DNA from: an uncultured Frankiales bacterium
Lineage (GTDB): Bacteria; Actinomycetota; Actinomycetes; Mycobacteriales; SCTD01
Assembly (NCBI GenBank): GCA_946479905.1
Contig: CAMLIA010000130.1
Location: 1 to 12,478 of the forward strand
Direction of reading: 5' to 3'
Length of the DNA stretch: 12,478 nt
In this document: one piece after another, positions 1 to 5,817 of the stretch
Numbering within the stretch: position 1 is the stretch's first letter
Layout: each line of letters begins with the position of its first letter
Made by a program: the position numbers and the translations under genes
The notes under the pieces: generated by a model
Database searches by the model: none
Seen by the model: the letters and a program-made list of their open reading frames with translations, nothing else
Told to the model about the DNA's origin: nothing

Positions 1-1067
1 AGGTCGTCGATGACGTCGAGGATCCGGCCGATCTCCTGCGACTTCTCACCCAGCGTCAGCGCGCGGGTCGCGATGCCGTCGACCCGGTCCGCGATGGTGT
101 CCATCGAGTCGACGGACGCCGCCACCGCCGCGCGGCCCTGCTCGGCGTAGCGCAGCGTCTCCGCGGCGTAGCGCGCGACCGCCTCCGACGTCTCGGCGAT
201 CTGCGCGGCCGTGGCCGCCAGCTCCTCGATGGTCGCGGTCGTCTCGGAGACGGCGCTGGACTGCTGGGTGGCCGACGCGGCGTGCTCCTCGGCCGTGGCC
301 AGCATCTCGCCGGCGGAGGCAGCGATCTGCTCGCCACCCCCGCGGATGCTGTCGACCAGGTGGCGCAGGTTGGCGAGCGTGTCGTTGAAGGACGTGGAGA
401 GCTTGGCGAGCTGGTCGTTCTCGGCGACGTCGGCCGAGACGGCGAGGTCGCCGTCCGCAGCCCGCTCGAGCACGGCCGAGAGCTCGGCGACGCGGGCCTC
501 GAGCGCCTTGCTGTCGTTGCGGGCCTGGCTGCGCAGCGACCACACGGCGGCGGCGAGCGAGGAGTTGAACCACGCGACGATCGGGAACATCGCGCCCACG
601 AGGATCAGCGAGCCCAGGTGCTCCTTGGTCAGCGTGTGGGCGATCGCCGAGGCGACGACCACGCTGGCCGTGGCCGCGAAGCCGAACAGCGCGGCCTGCC
701 AGCTCTTCATCGACACTGCGGCGAAGAGGACGACGGCGATGAGCGGGAACCAGAACGGGCCGGCGATGCCGCCCACGACCGACAGCGAGCCGGCGCACCA
801 GACGGTGTCCGAGACCAGCAGCAGCACCCGGATGACGGCGATGTTCTTGAGCACGAAGTGCGACCGCATGGCCAGCGACGGCAGGGCGGTGAGGAACGAC
901 GTGACGACGATGCCGAAGACCGACCAGCAGTAGTACGCGGCCTCGTGGACCGCGACCCCGTCCGGGGACGCGACGTGCGCCATCACGGCCACGGCCACGG
1001 TGGCGATGACGAGGCACATCCACGTCATCGCCGCGGCGGCGCGAGCGAGCCGGATCGAGAAGTCCAC
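1..1067 (-). CDS. Methyl-accepting chemotaxis protein with a six-helix membrane sensor, 3' part outside window
   Basis: Chemoreceptor that would control a CheA kinase through CheW. The frame is open from a GTG at 1067-1065 to the window edge (355 codons). The start is chosen because AAGGAG (1080-1075) lies seven bases upstream. About six hydrophobic segments can be read, near residues 11-32, 46-63, 76-93, 97-118, 124-143 and 152-176. They are joined by short loops, so there is no large extracellular ligand-binding domain. A HAMP-like linker follows (about 180-235; ALEARVAELSAVLERAADGD), then the alanine/glutamate-rich coiled coil of the signalling domain (about 236-355; QQSSAVSETTATIEELAATA). 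The sequence stops at GRILDVIDDL, just before where the conserved NILALNAAIEAARAGE hairpin tip normally lies, so the tip and any C-terminal features are unseen. It lies 26 bases behind cheW on the same strand, probably one transcript. Family call is firm; ligand unknown. Confidence 0.92.
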   Translation of the reverse strand, partial: MDFSIRLARAAAAMTWMCLVIATVAVAVMAHVASPDGVAVHEAAYYCWSVFGIVVTSFLTALPSLAMRSHFVLKNIAVIRVLLLVSDTVWCAGSLSVVGGIAGPFWFPLIAVVLFAAVSMKSWQAALFGFAATASVVVASAIAHTLTKEHLGSLILVGAMFPIVAWFNSSLAAAVWSLRSQARNDSKALEARVAELSAVLERAADGDLAVSADVAENDQLAKLSTSFNDTLANLRHLVDSIRGGGEQIAASAGEMLATAEEHAASATQQSSAVSETTATIEELAATAAQIAETSEAVARYAAETLRYAEQGRAAVAASVDSMDTIADRVDGIATRALTLGEKSQEIGRILDVIDD

Positions 1068-1080
1068 GTCAGTTCTCCTT
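1068..1080 (-). promoter_or_regulatory. Ribosome binding site of the chemoreceptor gene
   Basis: AAGGAG on the minus strand (1080-1075), seven bases before the GTG at 1067-1065. It is one of the strongest Shine-Dalgarno sequences in the window and decides the start of the chemoreceptor. Confidence 0.8.
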
Positions 1081-1093
1081 CGGGGGCAGGGTG

Positions 1094-1570
1094 CTAGCTC
1101 GCGCGACGGGCTCGAGGCAGCGCCTCGGCGAGCCGGTAGAGGGCGTCGAGGTCGACGACGCCGCAGGGACCGCCGGCGTCCGTGGTCTGGCCGAGCAGCA
1201 GCTCGGAGGCGCTGTCGGGCAGGTGGGCGAGGGCGGGCTCGAGGGCGTCGGGGTCCAGCCAGTGCGTGCCCTCGACGCCTTCAGTGAGGACGCCGACGGT
1301 CACGTTGTGGCGGTTCAGCACGACCAGCCGGGCACGGCGGTCGAAGGGCGCGGCTGGGGCGGCCAGCAGGGGACGGAGGTCCACGACGGCGAGGACCCGG
1401 CCGCGCCAGTTGGCGACGCCGGCCAGCCAGCCCGGTACCCCGGGGACGCGGGTCAGCGCGGGCGGGCGCCCGACCTCGGCCACGGCGTCCATGGGCAGCG
1501 CGTACCGGCAGCCGCCGAGGCGCACGACGACGACCTCGACCGGCTCGGTGACCTCCGACTGCTCCTCCAC
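1094..1570 (-). CDS. cheW: CheW-like chemotaxis adaptor protein
   Basis: Single-domain CheW protein of 158 residues, the usual size for the family. CheW links chemoreceptors to the CheA kinase at the cytoplasmic face of receptor arrays. The hallmarks are visible in order: a VVVVRLGGCRYALPMDAVAEV strand pair (about 13-33), the PGVPGWLAGVANWRGRVLAVVDLRPLL core (about 43-69) with the conserved WRG turn and VVDLR, and a weaker second barrel ending in GVVDLDALYRL. The start is GTG at 1570, seven bases after the stop of the upstream membrane-protein gene; no strong ribosome binding site is seen, so translational coupling is likely. The chemoreceptor follows after 26 bases, which suggests a dedicated receptor-adaptor pair. 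No cheA, cheY, cheB or cheR is present in the window. Confidence 0.93.
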   Translation of the reverse strand: MEEQSEVTEPVEVVVVRLGGCRYALPMDAVAEVGRPPALTRVPGVPGWLAGVANWRGRVLAVVDLRPLLAAPAAPFDRRARLVVLNRHNVTVGVLTEGVEGTHWLDPDALEPALAHLPDSASELLLGQTTDAGGPCGVVDLDALYRLAEALPRARRAS

Positions 1571-1577
1571 GGGAGCG

Positions 1578-1940
1578 TCATCGGCTGGTTCGTGCCCGAG
1601 GTGTAGCCCCGACCACGCCGCCGATCACCGCGGCGGCCGCTCCGACGGCGATCAGCGTCCAACCGCGCAGCGTGGCCGGCACGACCACGTCGCCCTCGGC
1701 GCGCTGCGAGCTGAGCAGCGTGATGGTGGCGAGCCACAGCAGCCCCGGGACCATGGCTCCCGCCGCGCGGCGGAGCAGCCGGCCCCCGGCGTACCCCAGC
1801 AGCGGGTTGCCGAGCGCGGCCAGCGCCGCCGCCACAGGGACCGGGTGGCCCCAGGGGCGGGCAGCCACCAGGAACGCCTCCGCGAGCGCGAGCTCGGCAG
1901 TGAGCACGAGGACCAGCAGGTACGCGGCGCCGGTCCTCAC
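1578..1940 (-). CDS. Small four-helix integral membrane protein, possibly the mshB-linked Rv1171/DUF6113-type family
   Basis: A 120-residue hydrophobic protein with four predicted membrane helices (about residues 5-27, 34-52, 60-78 and 93-111) and a short basic C-terminus (TPRARTSR). No catalytic motif is visible. From memory, mycobacteria carry a small membrane protein (Rv1171) directly after mshB, and streptomycetes have a comparable DUF6113-type gene. The position two genes after mshB fits that family, but I cannot confirm it by alignment. It starts with GTG nine bases after the stop of the FtsH-like gene and seven bases before cheW. A TAGTCT hexamer lies six bases upstream of the GTG, so it may also be expressed from its own leaderless promoter. 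Function unknown. Confidence 0.8.
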   Translation of the reverse strand: MRTGAAYLLVLVLTAELALAEAFLVAARPWGHPVPVAAALAALGNPLLGYAGGRLLRRAAGAMVPGLLWLATITLLSSQRAEGDVVVPATLRGWTLIAVGAAAAVIGGVVGATPRARTSR

Positions 1941-1952
1941 GCCACGAGACTA
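1941..1952 (-). promoter_or_regulatory. Putative leaderless -10 element (TAGTCT) of the small membrane-protein gene
   Basis: On the minus strand TAGTCT (1952-1947) is followed by exactly six bases and then GTG (1940-1938). This is the actinobacterial leaderless layout, with transcription beginning on the start codon. The TAG of the hexamer is also the stop codon of the upstream FtsH-like gene. No clear -35 is seen. It would give the membrane protein, cheW and chemoreceptor an internal promoter independent of the protease gene. Confidence 0.45.
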
Positions 1953-3866
1953 GGAGGCGACGTCGCTGGGGTCGCGCAGGTCGATCGTCGCCGGGCGGCC
2001 CTGTGCCGCCTGGAGGACGTCGGTGATCTCATGGCCGAGCAGCTCGTGACGCTCGAGCAGCGCGTCCCGCAGCGCCTCCACCAGGTGCCGGTTCTCCATC
2101 AGCAGCTCGCGGGCGCGCTGCTTGTGCTTCTGCAGCACCTCCTCGACCGCCTGCCGGCCCTGGCTGTCGGCGAGCACCCGCCCGACGATGTTGGTGTCGC
2201 TGAAGGCGCTGTTCTGCACGGCCAGGTAGGAGATGAGCGACTCCTCCATGCCGTGCGCGCCGACCATCTCGGCGGCGCAGTTGGTGGCGTAGAGCAGGTC
2301 GCCGCCGGGGCCGGTCGAGACGTCGCCGAAGAAGATCTCCTCGGCGCACTGCCCGCCCATGGCGATCTGGATCAGCGCCTCCATCTCGGAGCGCGAACGG
2401 GTGTAGACGTCGTGCCGGTCGCCGTGCGCGAGCAGCCCGAGGGCGCCCTTGCGCTTGATGATCGTGAGGATCTCCAGGCGCCGGTGCGGGGCCGTCAGGT
2501 AGGCGAGGGTGGCGTGCCCGGCCTCGTGCGTGGCGATCAGGCGGCGCTCGTGCTCGGTGTAGTCCACCGGCTGGCCGACGCCGACCTCGATCGTCATCCG
2601 GGCGTGCTCCACGTCGGCCCAGGTCATCGCGCGGTCGCCACGTCGTACGGCGAAGACCAGCGCCTCGTCCAGCAGGTTCTCGAGCATCGCCGGCGAGTAC
2701 CCGATCGTGGTGGCCGCGAGCGCGTCGCGGCGCTCGTCGTCGAGCTCCTCGGCGTGCGCCTTGGTGCTGAGGAAGTAGTCCAGCAGCTCGCGCCGAGCCG
2801 ACTTGGCCGGCAGCTCGAAGCCGATCTTGCGGTCGAAGCGGCCGGGACGCAGCAGCGCCGGGTCGAGCGAGGACGCGCGGTTCGTGGCCGCGACGATCAG
2901 CACGTTGGGGACCTTGGCCTGCGGGCTCGGCAGCTGCCGGCCCACGGGCAGCATCAGGTTGATCCGGTCGATGAGCTTGCCGTAGAGCTTCTGCGACCCG
3001 GTCAGCTGGTCGAAGCTCTGCATCTGGACGAGCAGCTCGTTGACGATGCTGGAGGTGTCGGAGCCACCGGTGAACCCGTTCGTCACCAGGCTCGGGGCGG
3101 TCTGCATGTACGTCGACGGCAGGCTCAGCGTGCCGGAGCAACCTGCCGCGACGGTCGCCGCCGGCGTCATCGCGGCGGACACGCCGCTGCGGGCCGCGGC
3201 GATGACGTCGATCTCCTCGATGAAGGCGATCGCGCCGCCCTCCTTCAGCGCCGTCTTGCTGAGCGCGCGGAAGAAGTTCCGGACCTTGCGCGAGCTGGCG
3301 CCCTGGAACGACGAGACGAACTGGGTGCCGGAGGCGAAGAGGAACGGCACACCGGCCTCGCGGGCCATCGCCCGGGCGAGGTGGGTCTTGCCGGTGCCGG
3401 GGGGACCCTCGAAGAGCACGCCGCGACGGGCCTTGCCGCCCATGGCGTCGGCGAAGGTCCGGTGGGCGAGGAACAGGTTGAGGGTCTTGACGGCCTCGTC
3501 CTTGACCCCGTCGATGCCGACCACGTCCTCGAGGCGGGTCGTCAGCTGGTCGGGGCGGTAGATGACGTGCGGCGACTTGCCCACGATCACCATCTGCAGG
3601 ACGACGATCAGCATCATCGCGGCGAAGAACACGAAGACCATCAGGTACATCGGCTCGATGTGCGGCAGCGGCAGCCACGACGCGCCCGGGTCCTTGAGCG
3701 CTCCCCGCCACAGGATCAGCGCGACGAGCGTCCAGACGGCGAAGGCGAGCTTCACCCAGCGCCGGGTGCGGGCCGCCTCCCGGGAGCGCCCGACGTCGGC
3801 GCCGGCCATCGAGATCAGCCCTCCGCCCAGGCTGTCGAGGAGGGTGGCTGGGCTGTTCTCGCTCAT
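1950..3866 (-). CDS. FtsH-like AAA+ membrane zinc metalloprotease, divergent form
   Basis: ATP-driven membrane-bound protease, expected to unfold and degrade membrane or cytosolic proteins. The ATG at 3866 is chosen because AGGAG lies seven bases upstream; this gives 638 residues. Two membrane helices (about 37-54 and 73-96) are separated by only about 18 residues, so the usual extracytoplasmic domain is missing. The AAA module has Walker A GPPGTGKT (154-161), a Walker B read as FIEEID (215-220, Glu where FtsH has the first Asp), sensor-1 ATNR (327-330) and the LLRPGRFDR second region of homology (338-346). The pore loop reads SSFQGAS. Two insertions relative to FtsH are visible, at about 227-273 and 288-319. 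The M41 protease domain keeps HEAGH (447-451) and a third-ligand candidate, D523, so the protease site looks intact. A canonical ftsH probably exists elsewhere. Family firm; substrates unknown. Confidence 0.93.
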   Translation of the reverse strand: MSENSPATLLDSLGGGLISMAGADVGRSREAARTRRWVKLAFAVWTLVALILWRGALKDPGASWLPLPHIEPMYLMVFVFFAAMMLIVVLQMVIVGKSPHVIYRPDQLTTRLEDVVGIDGVKDEAVKTLNLFLAHRTFADAMGGKARRGVLFEGPPGTGKTHLARAMAREAGVPFLFASGTQFVSSFQGASSRKVRNFFRALSKTALKEGGAIAFIEEIDVIAAARSGVSAAMTPAATVAAGCSGTLSLPSTYMQTAPSLVTNGFTGGSDTSSIVNELLVQMQSFDQLTGSQKLYGKLIDRINLMLPVGRQLPSPQAKVPNVLIVAATNRASSLDPALLRPGRFDRKIGFELPAKSARRELLDYFLSTKAHAEELDDERRDALAATTIGYSPAMLENLLDEALVFAVRRGDRAMTWADVEHARMTIEVGVGQPVDYTEHERRLIATHEAGHATLAYLTAPHRRLEILTIIKRKGALGLLAHGDRHDVYTRSRSEMEALIQIAMGGQCAEEIFFGDVSTGPGGDLLYATNCAAEMVGAHGMEESLISYLAVQNSAFSDTNIVGRVLADSQGRQAVEEVLQKHKQRARELLMENRHLVEALRDALLERHELLGHEITDVLQAAQGRPATIDLRDPSDVAS

Positions 3867-3878
3867 CGGTGGGCTCCT
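3867..3878 (-). promoter_or_regulatory. Ribosome binding site of the FtsH-like protease gene
   Basis: AGGAG on the minus strand (3878-3874), seven bases before the ATG at 3866. It favours this start over an in-frame extension to 4019, which would add 51 residues of unconserved, low-complexity sequence and run into mshB. Confidence 0.75.
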
Positions 3879-3899
3879 GAGGGTGGATCTCAATGAGGA

Positions 3900-3923
3900 C
3901 GGACGGGGTGAGCACCCCGTCCG
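3900..3923. repeat. 24-bp perfect inverted repeat upstream of the FtsH-like gene
   Basis: Two 11-bp arms (CGGACGGGGTG and its exact complement) separated by the two bases AG. It sits in the 139-base gap between the mshB stop and the FtsH-like ATG, 34-57 bases before that ATG. It could be a GC-rich terminator hairpin for mshB, but there is no T-run on the minus-strand side (TCCTCATTG follows). It could also be a dimeric repressor site or a 5' leader hairpin. The symmetry is certain; the role is not. The rest of the gap shows no TANNNT element in a convincing position. Confidence 0.7.
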
Positions 3924-4005
3924 ATCTCCTCCCCAAATCCTGCGGCCTTCTACGCTCCGTGACCAGAGCTGAGCGCAGAGACCACCCCAATGGCCTATCA
4001 AGTGA

Positions 4006-4860
4006 TCACGCTGTGCCACCGAAGAGGTCCGTCTCGTGCACCCCCTCCCCGCCGGCCAGCACGAAGTGCTCGACGCCGGTGATCTCGTGCCCGAGGTCGT
4101 CGGAGAGCGCGAAGAACGGGCCGTCGACGGTGACCTGGGTGGCGTGGGCCTGCAGGGCGGCCCGCTTCGCCGCGAGATGGGCGCGCGCGTCGATCGTGGT
4201 GGTGACCTGCTCGTCGGGGGTGCCGTAGGGCAGGTCGGCGATCGACGCCGCCACGGCGAAGCGGGTCTGCCCGGACAGCTTCAAGGAGTCGATCTCGGCC
4301 TGCAGCCGGCTCTCGGGGAAGGCGGTCCAGTAGAGCTTCGCGACCCGCCACGGCTCGCCGAGCCCCGGCGCGTGCGCGGGGTCGGCCGCGGCGCGCACCG
4401 CCGCGACGGTGACCCGGTGCGCCTGGATGTGGTCGGGGTGCCCGTAGCCGCCGTTGTCGTCGTACGTCACCACCACCTGCGGCCGGACCTCCCGCAGGAC
4501 CGCCACCAGCGCATCCGCGGCCTCGGCGACGTCGGCGCGCCAGAAGCAGCCCGGGTCGTCGTTGGGCGGCGTCCCCATCATGCCGCTGTCCCGCCACCGC
4601 CCGGGACCGCCGAGGAACCGGTGGTCGGTCACACCGAGGGCCGCGCAGGCAGCCGCGAGCTCACCGATCCGGTGCTCCCCCAGGGCGCTGCCCGCCAGGT
4701 GGGCGAGCTCCGGCGGGATGACCTCGCCCTCCTCGCCCAGCGTGCACGTGACGAGGGTGACGGCGGCGCCCTCCGCGGCGTACTTGGCCATCGTGGCGCC
4801 GGTGCCGATCGTCTCGTCGTCGGGGTGCGCGTGCACCAGCAGCAGCCGCCGGTCGGTCAT
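4006..4860 (-). CDS. mshB: N-acetyl-1-D-myo-inositol-2-amino-2-deoxy-alpha-D-glucopyranoside deacetylase (mycothiol biosynthesis)
   Basis: Zinc deacetylase that removes acetate from GlcNAc-Ins to give GlcN-Ins in mycothiol synthesis. Mycothiol is the main low-molecular-weight thiol of actinobacteria. The protein has 284 residues (mycobacterial MshB is about 300). The family signature HAHPDDE (10-16) supplies His12 and Asp15 as zinc ligands, with Asp14 near the catalytic position. The third ligand is in [10 protein letters not shown] (139-148), His144. [13 protein letters not shown] is typical of MshB rather than of the related Mca amidase, though these paralogues are close. The ATG at 4860 is chosen because the signature follows directly and TACGCT lies exactly six bases upstream, so the mRNA is probably leaderless. 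It is divergent from the HPt gene across 22 bases. The typA and mshB neighbourhood resembles mycobacterial gene order. Confidence 0.93.
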   Translation of the reverse strand: MTDRRLLLVHAHPDDETIGTGATMAKYAAEGAAVTLVTCTLGEEGEVIPPELAHLAGSALGEHRIGELAAACAALGVTDHRFLGGPGRWRDSGMMGTPPNDDPGCFWRADVAEAADALVAVLREVRPQVVVTYDDNGGYGHPDHIQAHRVTVAAVRAAADPAHAPGLGEPWRVAKLYWTAFPESRLQAEIDSLKLSGQTRFAVAASIADLPYGTPDEQVTTTIDARAHLAAKRAALQAHATQVTVDGPFFALSDDLGHEITGVEHFVLAGGEGVHETDLFGGTA

Positions 4861-4872
4861 CGTCCGAGCGTA
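4861..4872 (-). promoter_or_regulatory. Leaderless -10 element (TACGCT) of mshB
   Basis: TACGCT at 4872-4867 on the minus strand, six bases, then the mshB ATG at 4860. It overlaps by two bases (4871-4872) the oppositely oriented TAGGCT of the HPt gene, making a compact bidirectional promoter. No strong -35 is visible on this strand. Confidence 0.6.
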
Positions 4873-4882
4873 GGCTCCGACC
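4871..4882 (+). promoter_or_regulatory. Leaderless -10 element (TAGGCT) of the HPt gene
   Basis: TAGGCT at 4871-4876, six bases, then GTG at 4883. It shares bases 4871-4872 with the mshB -10 element on the other strand. The two predicted transcription starts (4860 minus, 4883 plus) would face outward, 23 bases apart. Confidence 0.6.
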
Positions 4883-5242
4883 GTGGTCCTCACCCCCGTC
4901 GACCGTGCCGTGCTCGACGCGCTGACCGACCGCCTCGGTGAGCGGGGGCCTGCGTTCCGCTCGAGCATCCTGTCGACCTGGCGCGACGAGGTGGCCGGCC
5001 GGCTGCGCGAGCTGGACGAGGCTGTGGCGGCCGGCGACCGCAGCGCCGTGGCGCGCGTCGCGCACACCCTCAAGTCCGGGGCGGCAGCGCTCGGCGCCCG
5101 TCACCTCGCGGCGCTCAGCGAGCAGGTCGAGCTGGGCCTGCGGGGCCGGGAGGAACGGGACCTGACGGCCGACTCGGCCGCCCTGCACGCCTGCGTCGCC
5201 GCTGCCGACGCCGCCTTCACCCGCCTGTGGCCGGCGGCCTGA
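4883..5242 (+). CDS. Stand-alone histidine phosphotransfer (HPt) domain protein
   Basis: A 119-residue, all-helical single-domain protein that would carry a phosphoryl group between response-regulator receiver domains in a phosphorelay. The family motif is clear: [19 protein letters not shown] (57-75), with the phosphorylatable His61 followed by Leu-Lys-Ser. The flanking amphipathic helices ([34 protein letters not shown]) match an HPt four-helix bundle. There is no kinase or receiver domain attached and no cognate kinase in the window, so the partners are unknown. The proximity of cheW and a chemoreceptor is suggestive only. The GTG at 4883 is chosen because of the leaderless -10 six bases upstream. 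It ends six bases before the convergent YqgE gene, with no room for an intrinsic terminator. Confidence 0.88.
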   Translation: MVLTPVDRAVLDALTDRLGERGPAFRSSILSTWRDEVAGRLRELDEAVAAGDRSAVARVAHTLKSGAAALGARHLAALSEQVELGLRGREERDLTADSAALHACVAAADAAFTRLWPAA

Positions 5243-5248
5243 GCAGCG

Positions 5249-5797
5249 TCAGTTGAGGGCGACGTCGGGCGGGTACGTCGCGGCGAGCGCGAGCGGCATG
5301 CCCTGCCGGCGCACGACGCTCGCCCACAGCCGCTCCGGGGCAGGGGAGAAGCAGTCCGAGGGCAGCGCGTCGACCACCCACCACGCGTCCTCGGCGACCT
5401 CGGCCTCCAGCTGACCCGGCGACCAGCCTGCGTACCCGGCGAAGACCCGGATCTCCTGGACGACGTCTGCGGCGTCCGCCTCGAGGTCGAGGGTCCCGAG
5501 CCACGGCGCCCCCGGGACCGGCACGCAGGACGCGTCGGCGGCACCCGGGCCGAGCCGGCCCAGGCAGATGGCGGCCGTCTCCTGCACGGGGCCGCCGAGG
5601 AACACCACGACCGGGTCGGGGGCGAGCAGCGCCCAGCCGGGCAGCACCTCTGCGAGCGGCGTGTCCGACGGCCGGTTGATGACGACCCCGAGCGCGCCAC
5701 CGTCCTCGGTGTGCTCCACGAGCTGCACGACGGTCCGCGCGAAGTTCGGGTCCCTCAGCGCAGGTGTCGCCACCAGCAGCTGCCCCGGCCAGGTCAC
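5249..5797 (-). CDS. YqgE/AlgH family protein (DUF179)
   Basis: Conserved protein of 182 residues, the normal family length (about 185). Family blocks are visible: GQLLVATPALRDPNFARTVV (5-24), EHTEDGGALGVVINRPS (28-44), VVVFLGGPV (63-71) and FAGYAGWSPGQLEAEV (118-133). The molecular function is not established; the AlgH name comes from a regulatory effect on alginate production in Pseudomonas. The start is GTG at 5797, only ten bases after the typA stop, so the two genes are probably one transcript with coupled translation. A hairpin with the typA stop in its loop ends three bases before the GTG. Confidence 0.92.
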   Translation of the reverse strand: MTWPGQLLVATPALRDPNFARTVVQLVEHTEDGGALGVVINRPSDTPLAEVLPGWALLAPDPVVVFLGGPVQETAAICLGRLGPGAADASCVPVPGAPWLGTLDLEADAADVVQEIRVFAGYAGWSPGQLEAEVAEDAWWVVDALPSDCFSPAPERLWASVVRRQGMPLALAATYPPDVALN

Positions 5798-5799
5798 GA

Positions 5800-5817
5800 C
5801 GCCGAGCTCACTCGGCG
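5800..5817 (-). promoter_or_regulatory. Hairpin with the typA stop codon in its loop, just before the yqgE start
   Basis: A perfect 7-bp stem (CGCCGAG with CTCGGCG) and a four-base loop. On the minus strand the loop contains the typA TGA stop (5810-5808). The stem ends two bases before the YqgE GTG (5797). The structure could hide the weak yqgE initiation region until a ribosome terminating on typA opens it, giving coupled translation. The pairing is visible; the role is inferred. Confidence 0.5.

Noticed and set aside
1182..3896. Open plus-strand frame of 904 codons antisense to cheW and the FtsH-like gene
   Set aside because: Low-complexity Arg/Gly/Ala/Gln/Val-rich translation with no domain; it is the expected antisense shadow of GC-rich codon bias, and the minus strand carries intact families.
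2029..3990. Second long minus-strand frame inside the FtsH-like gene
   Set aside because: Arg/Pro/Gly-rich out-of-frame reading of the real gene, whose own frame has Walker A and HEAGH motifs.
4002..4009. GTGATCAC palindrome at the mshB stop, considered as a CRP-type site
   Set aside because: Half-sites are contiguous without the expected spacer; an 8-base palindrome is common by chance.
3867..4019. N-terminal extension of the FtsH-like protein by 51 residues
   Set aside because: No conserved sequence; AGGAG seven bases before the ATG at 3866 gives a better start, and the extension overlaps mshB and crosses the inverted repeat.
4861..5073. N-terminal extension of mshB by 71 residues
   Set aside because: It is antisense to the HPt gene and low-complexity; the zinc motif begins ten residues after the ATG at 4860, as in known MshB.
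5243..5248. Intrinsic terminator between the convergent HPt and yqgE genes
   Set aside because: The gap is only six bases and I saw no hairpin with a T-run on either side.
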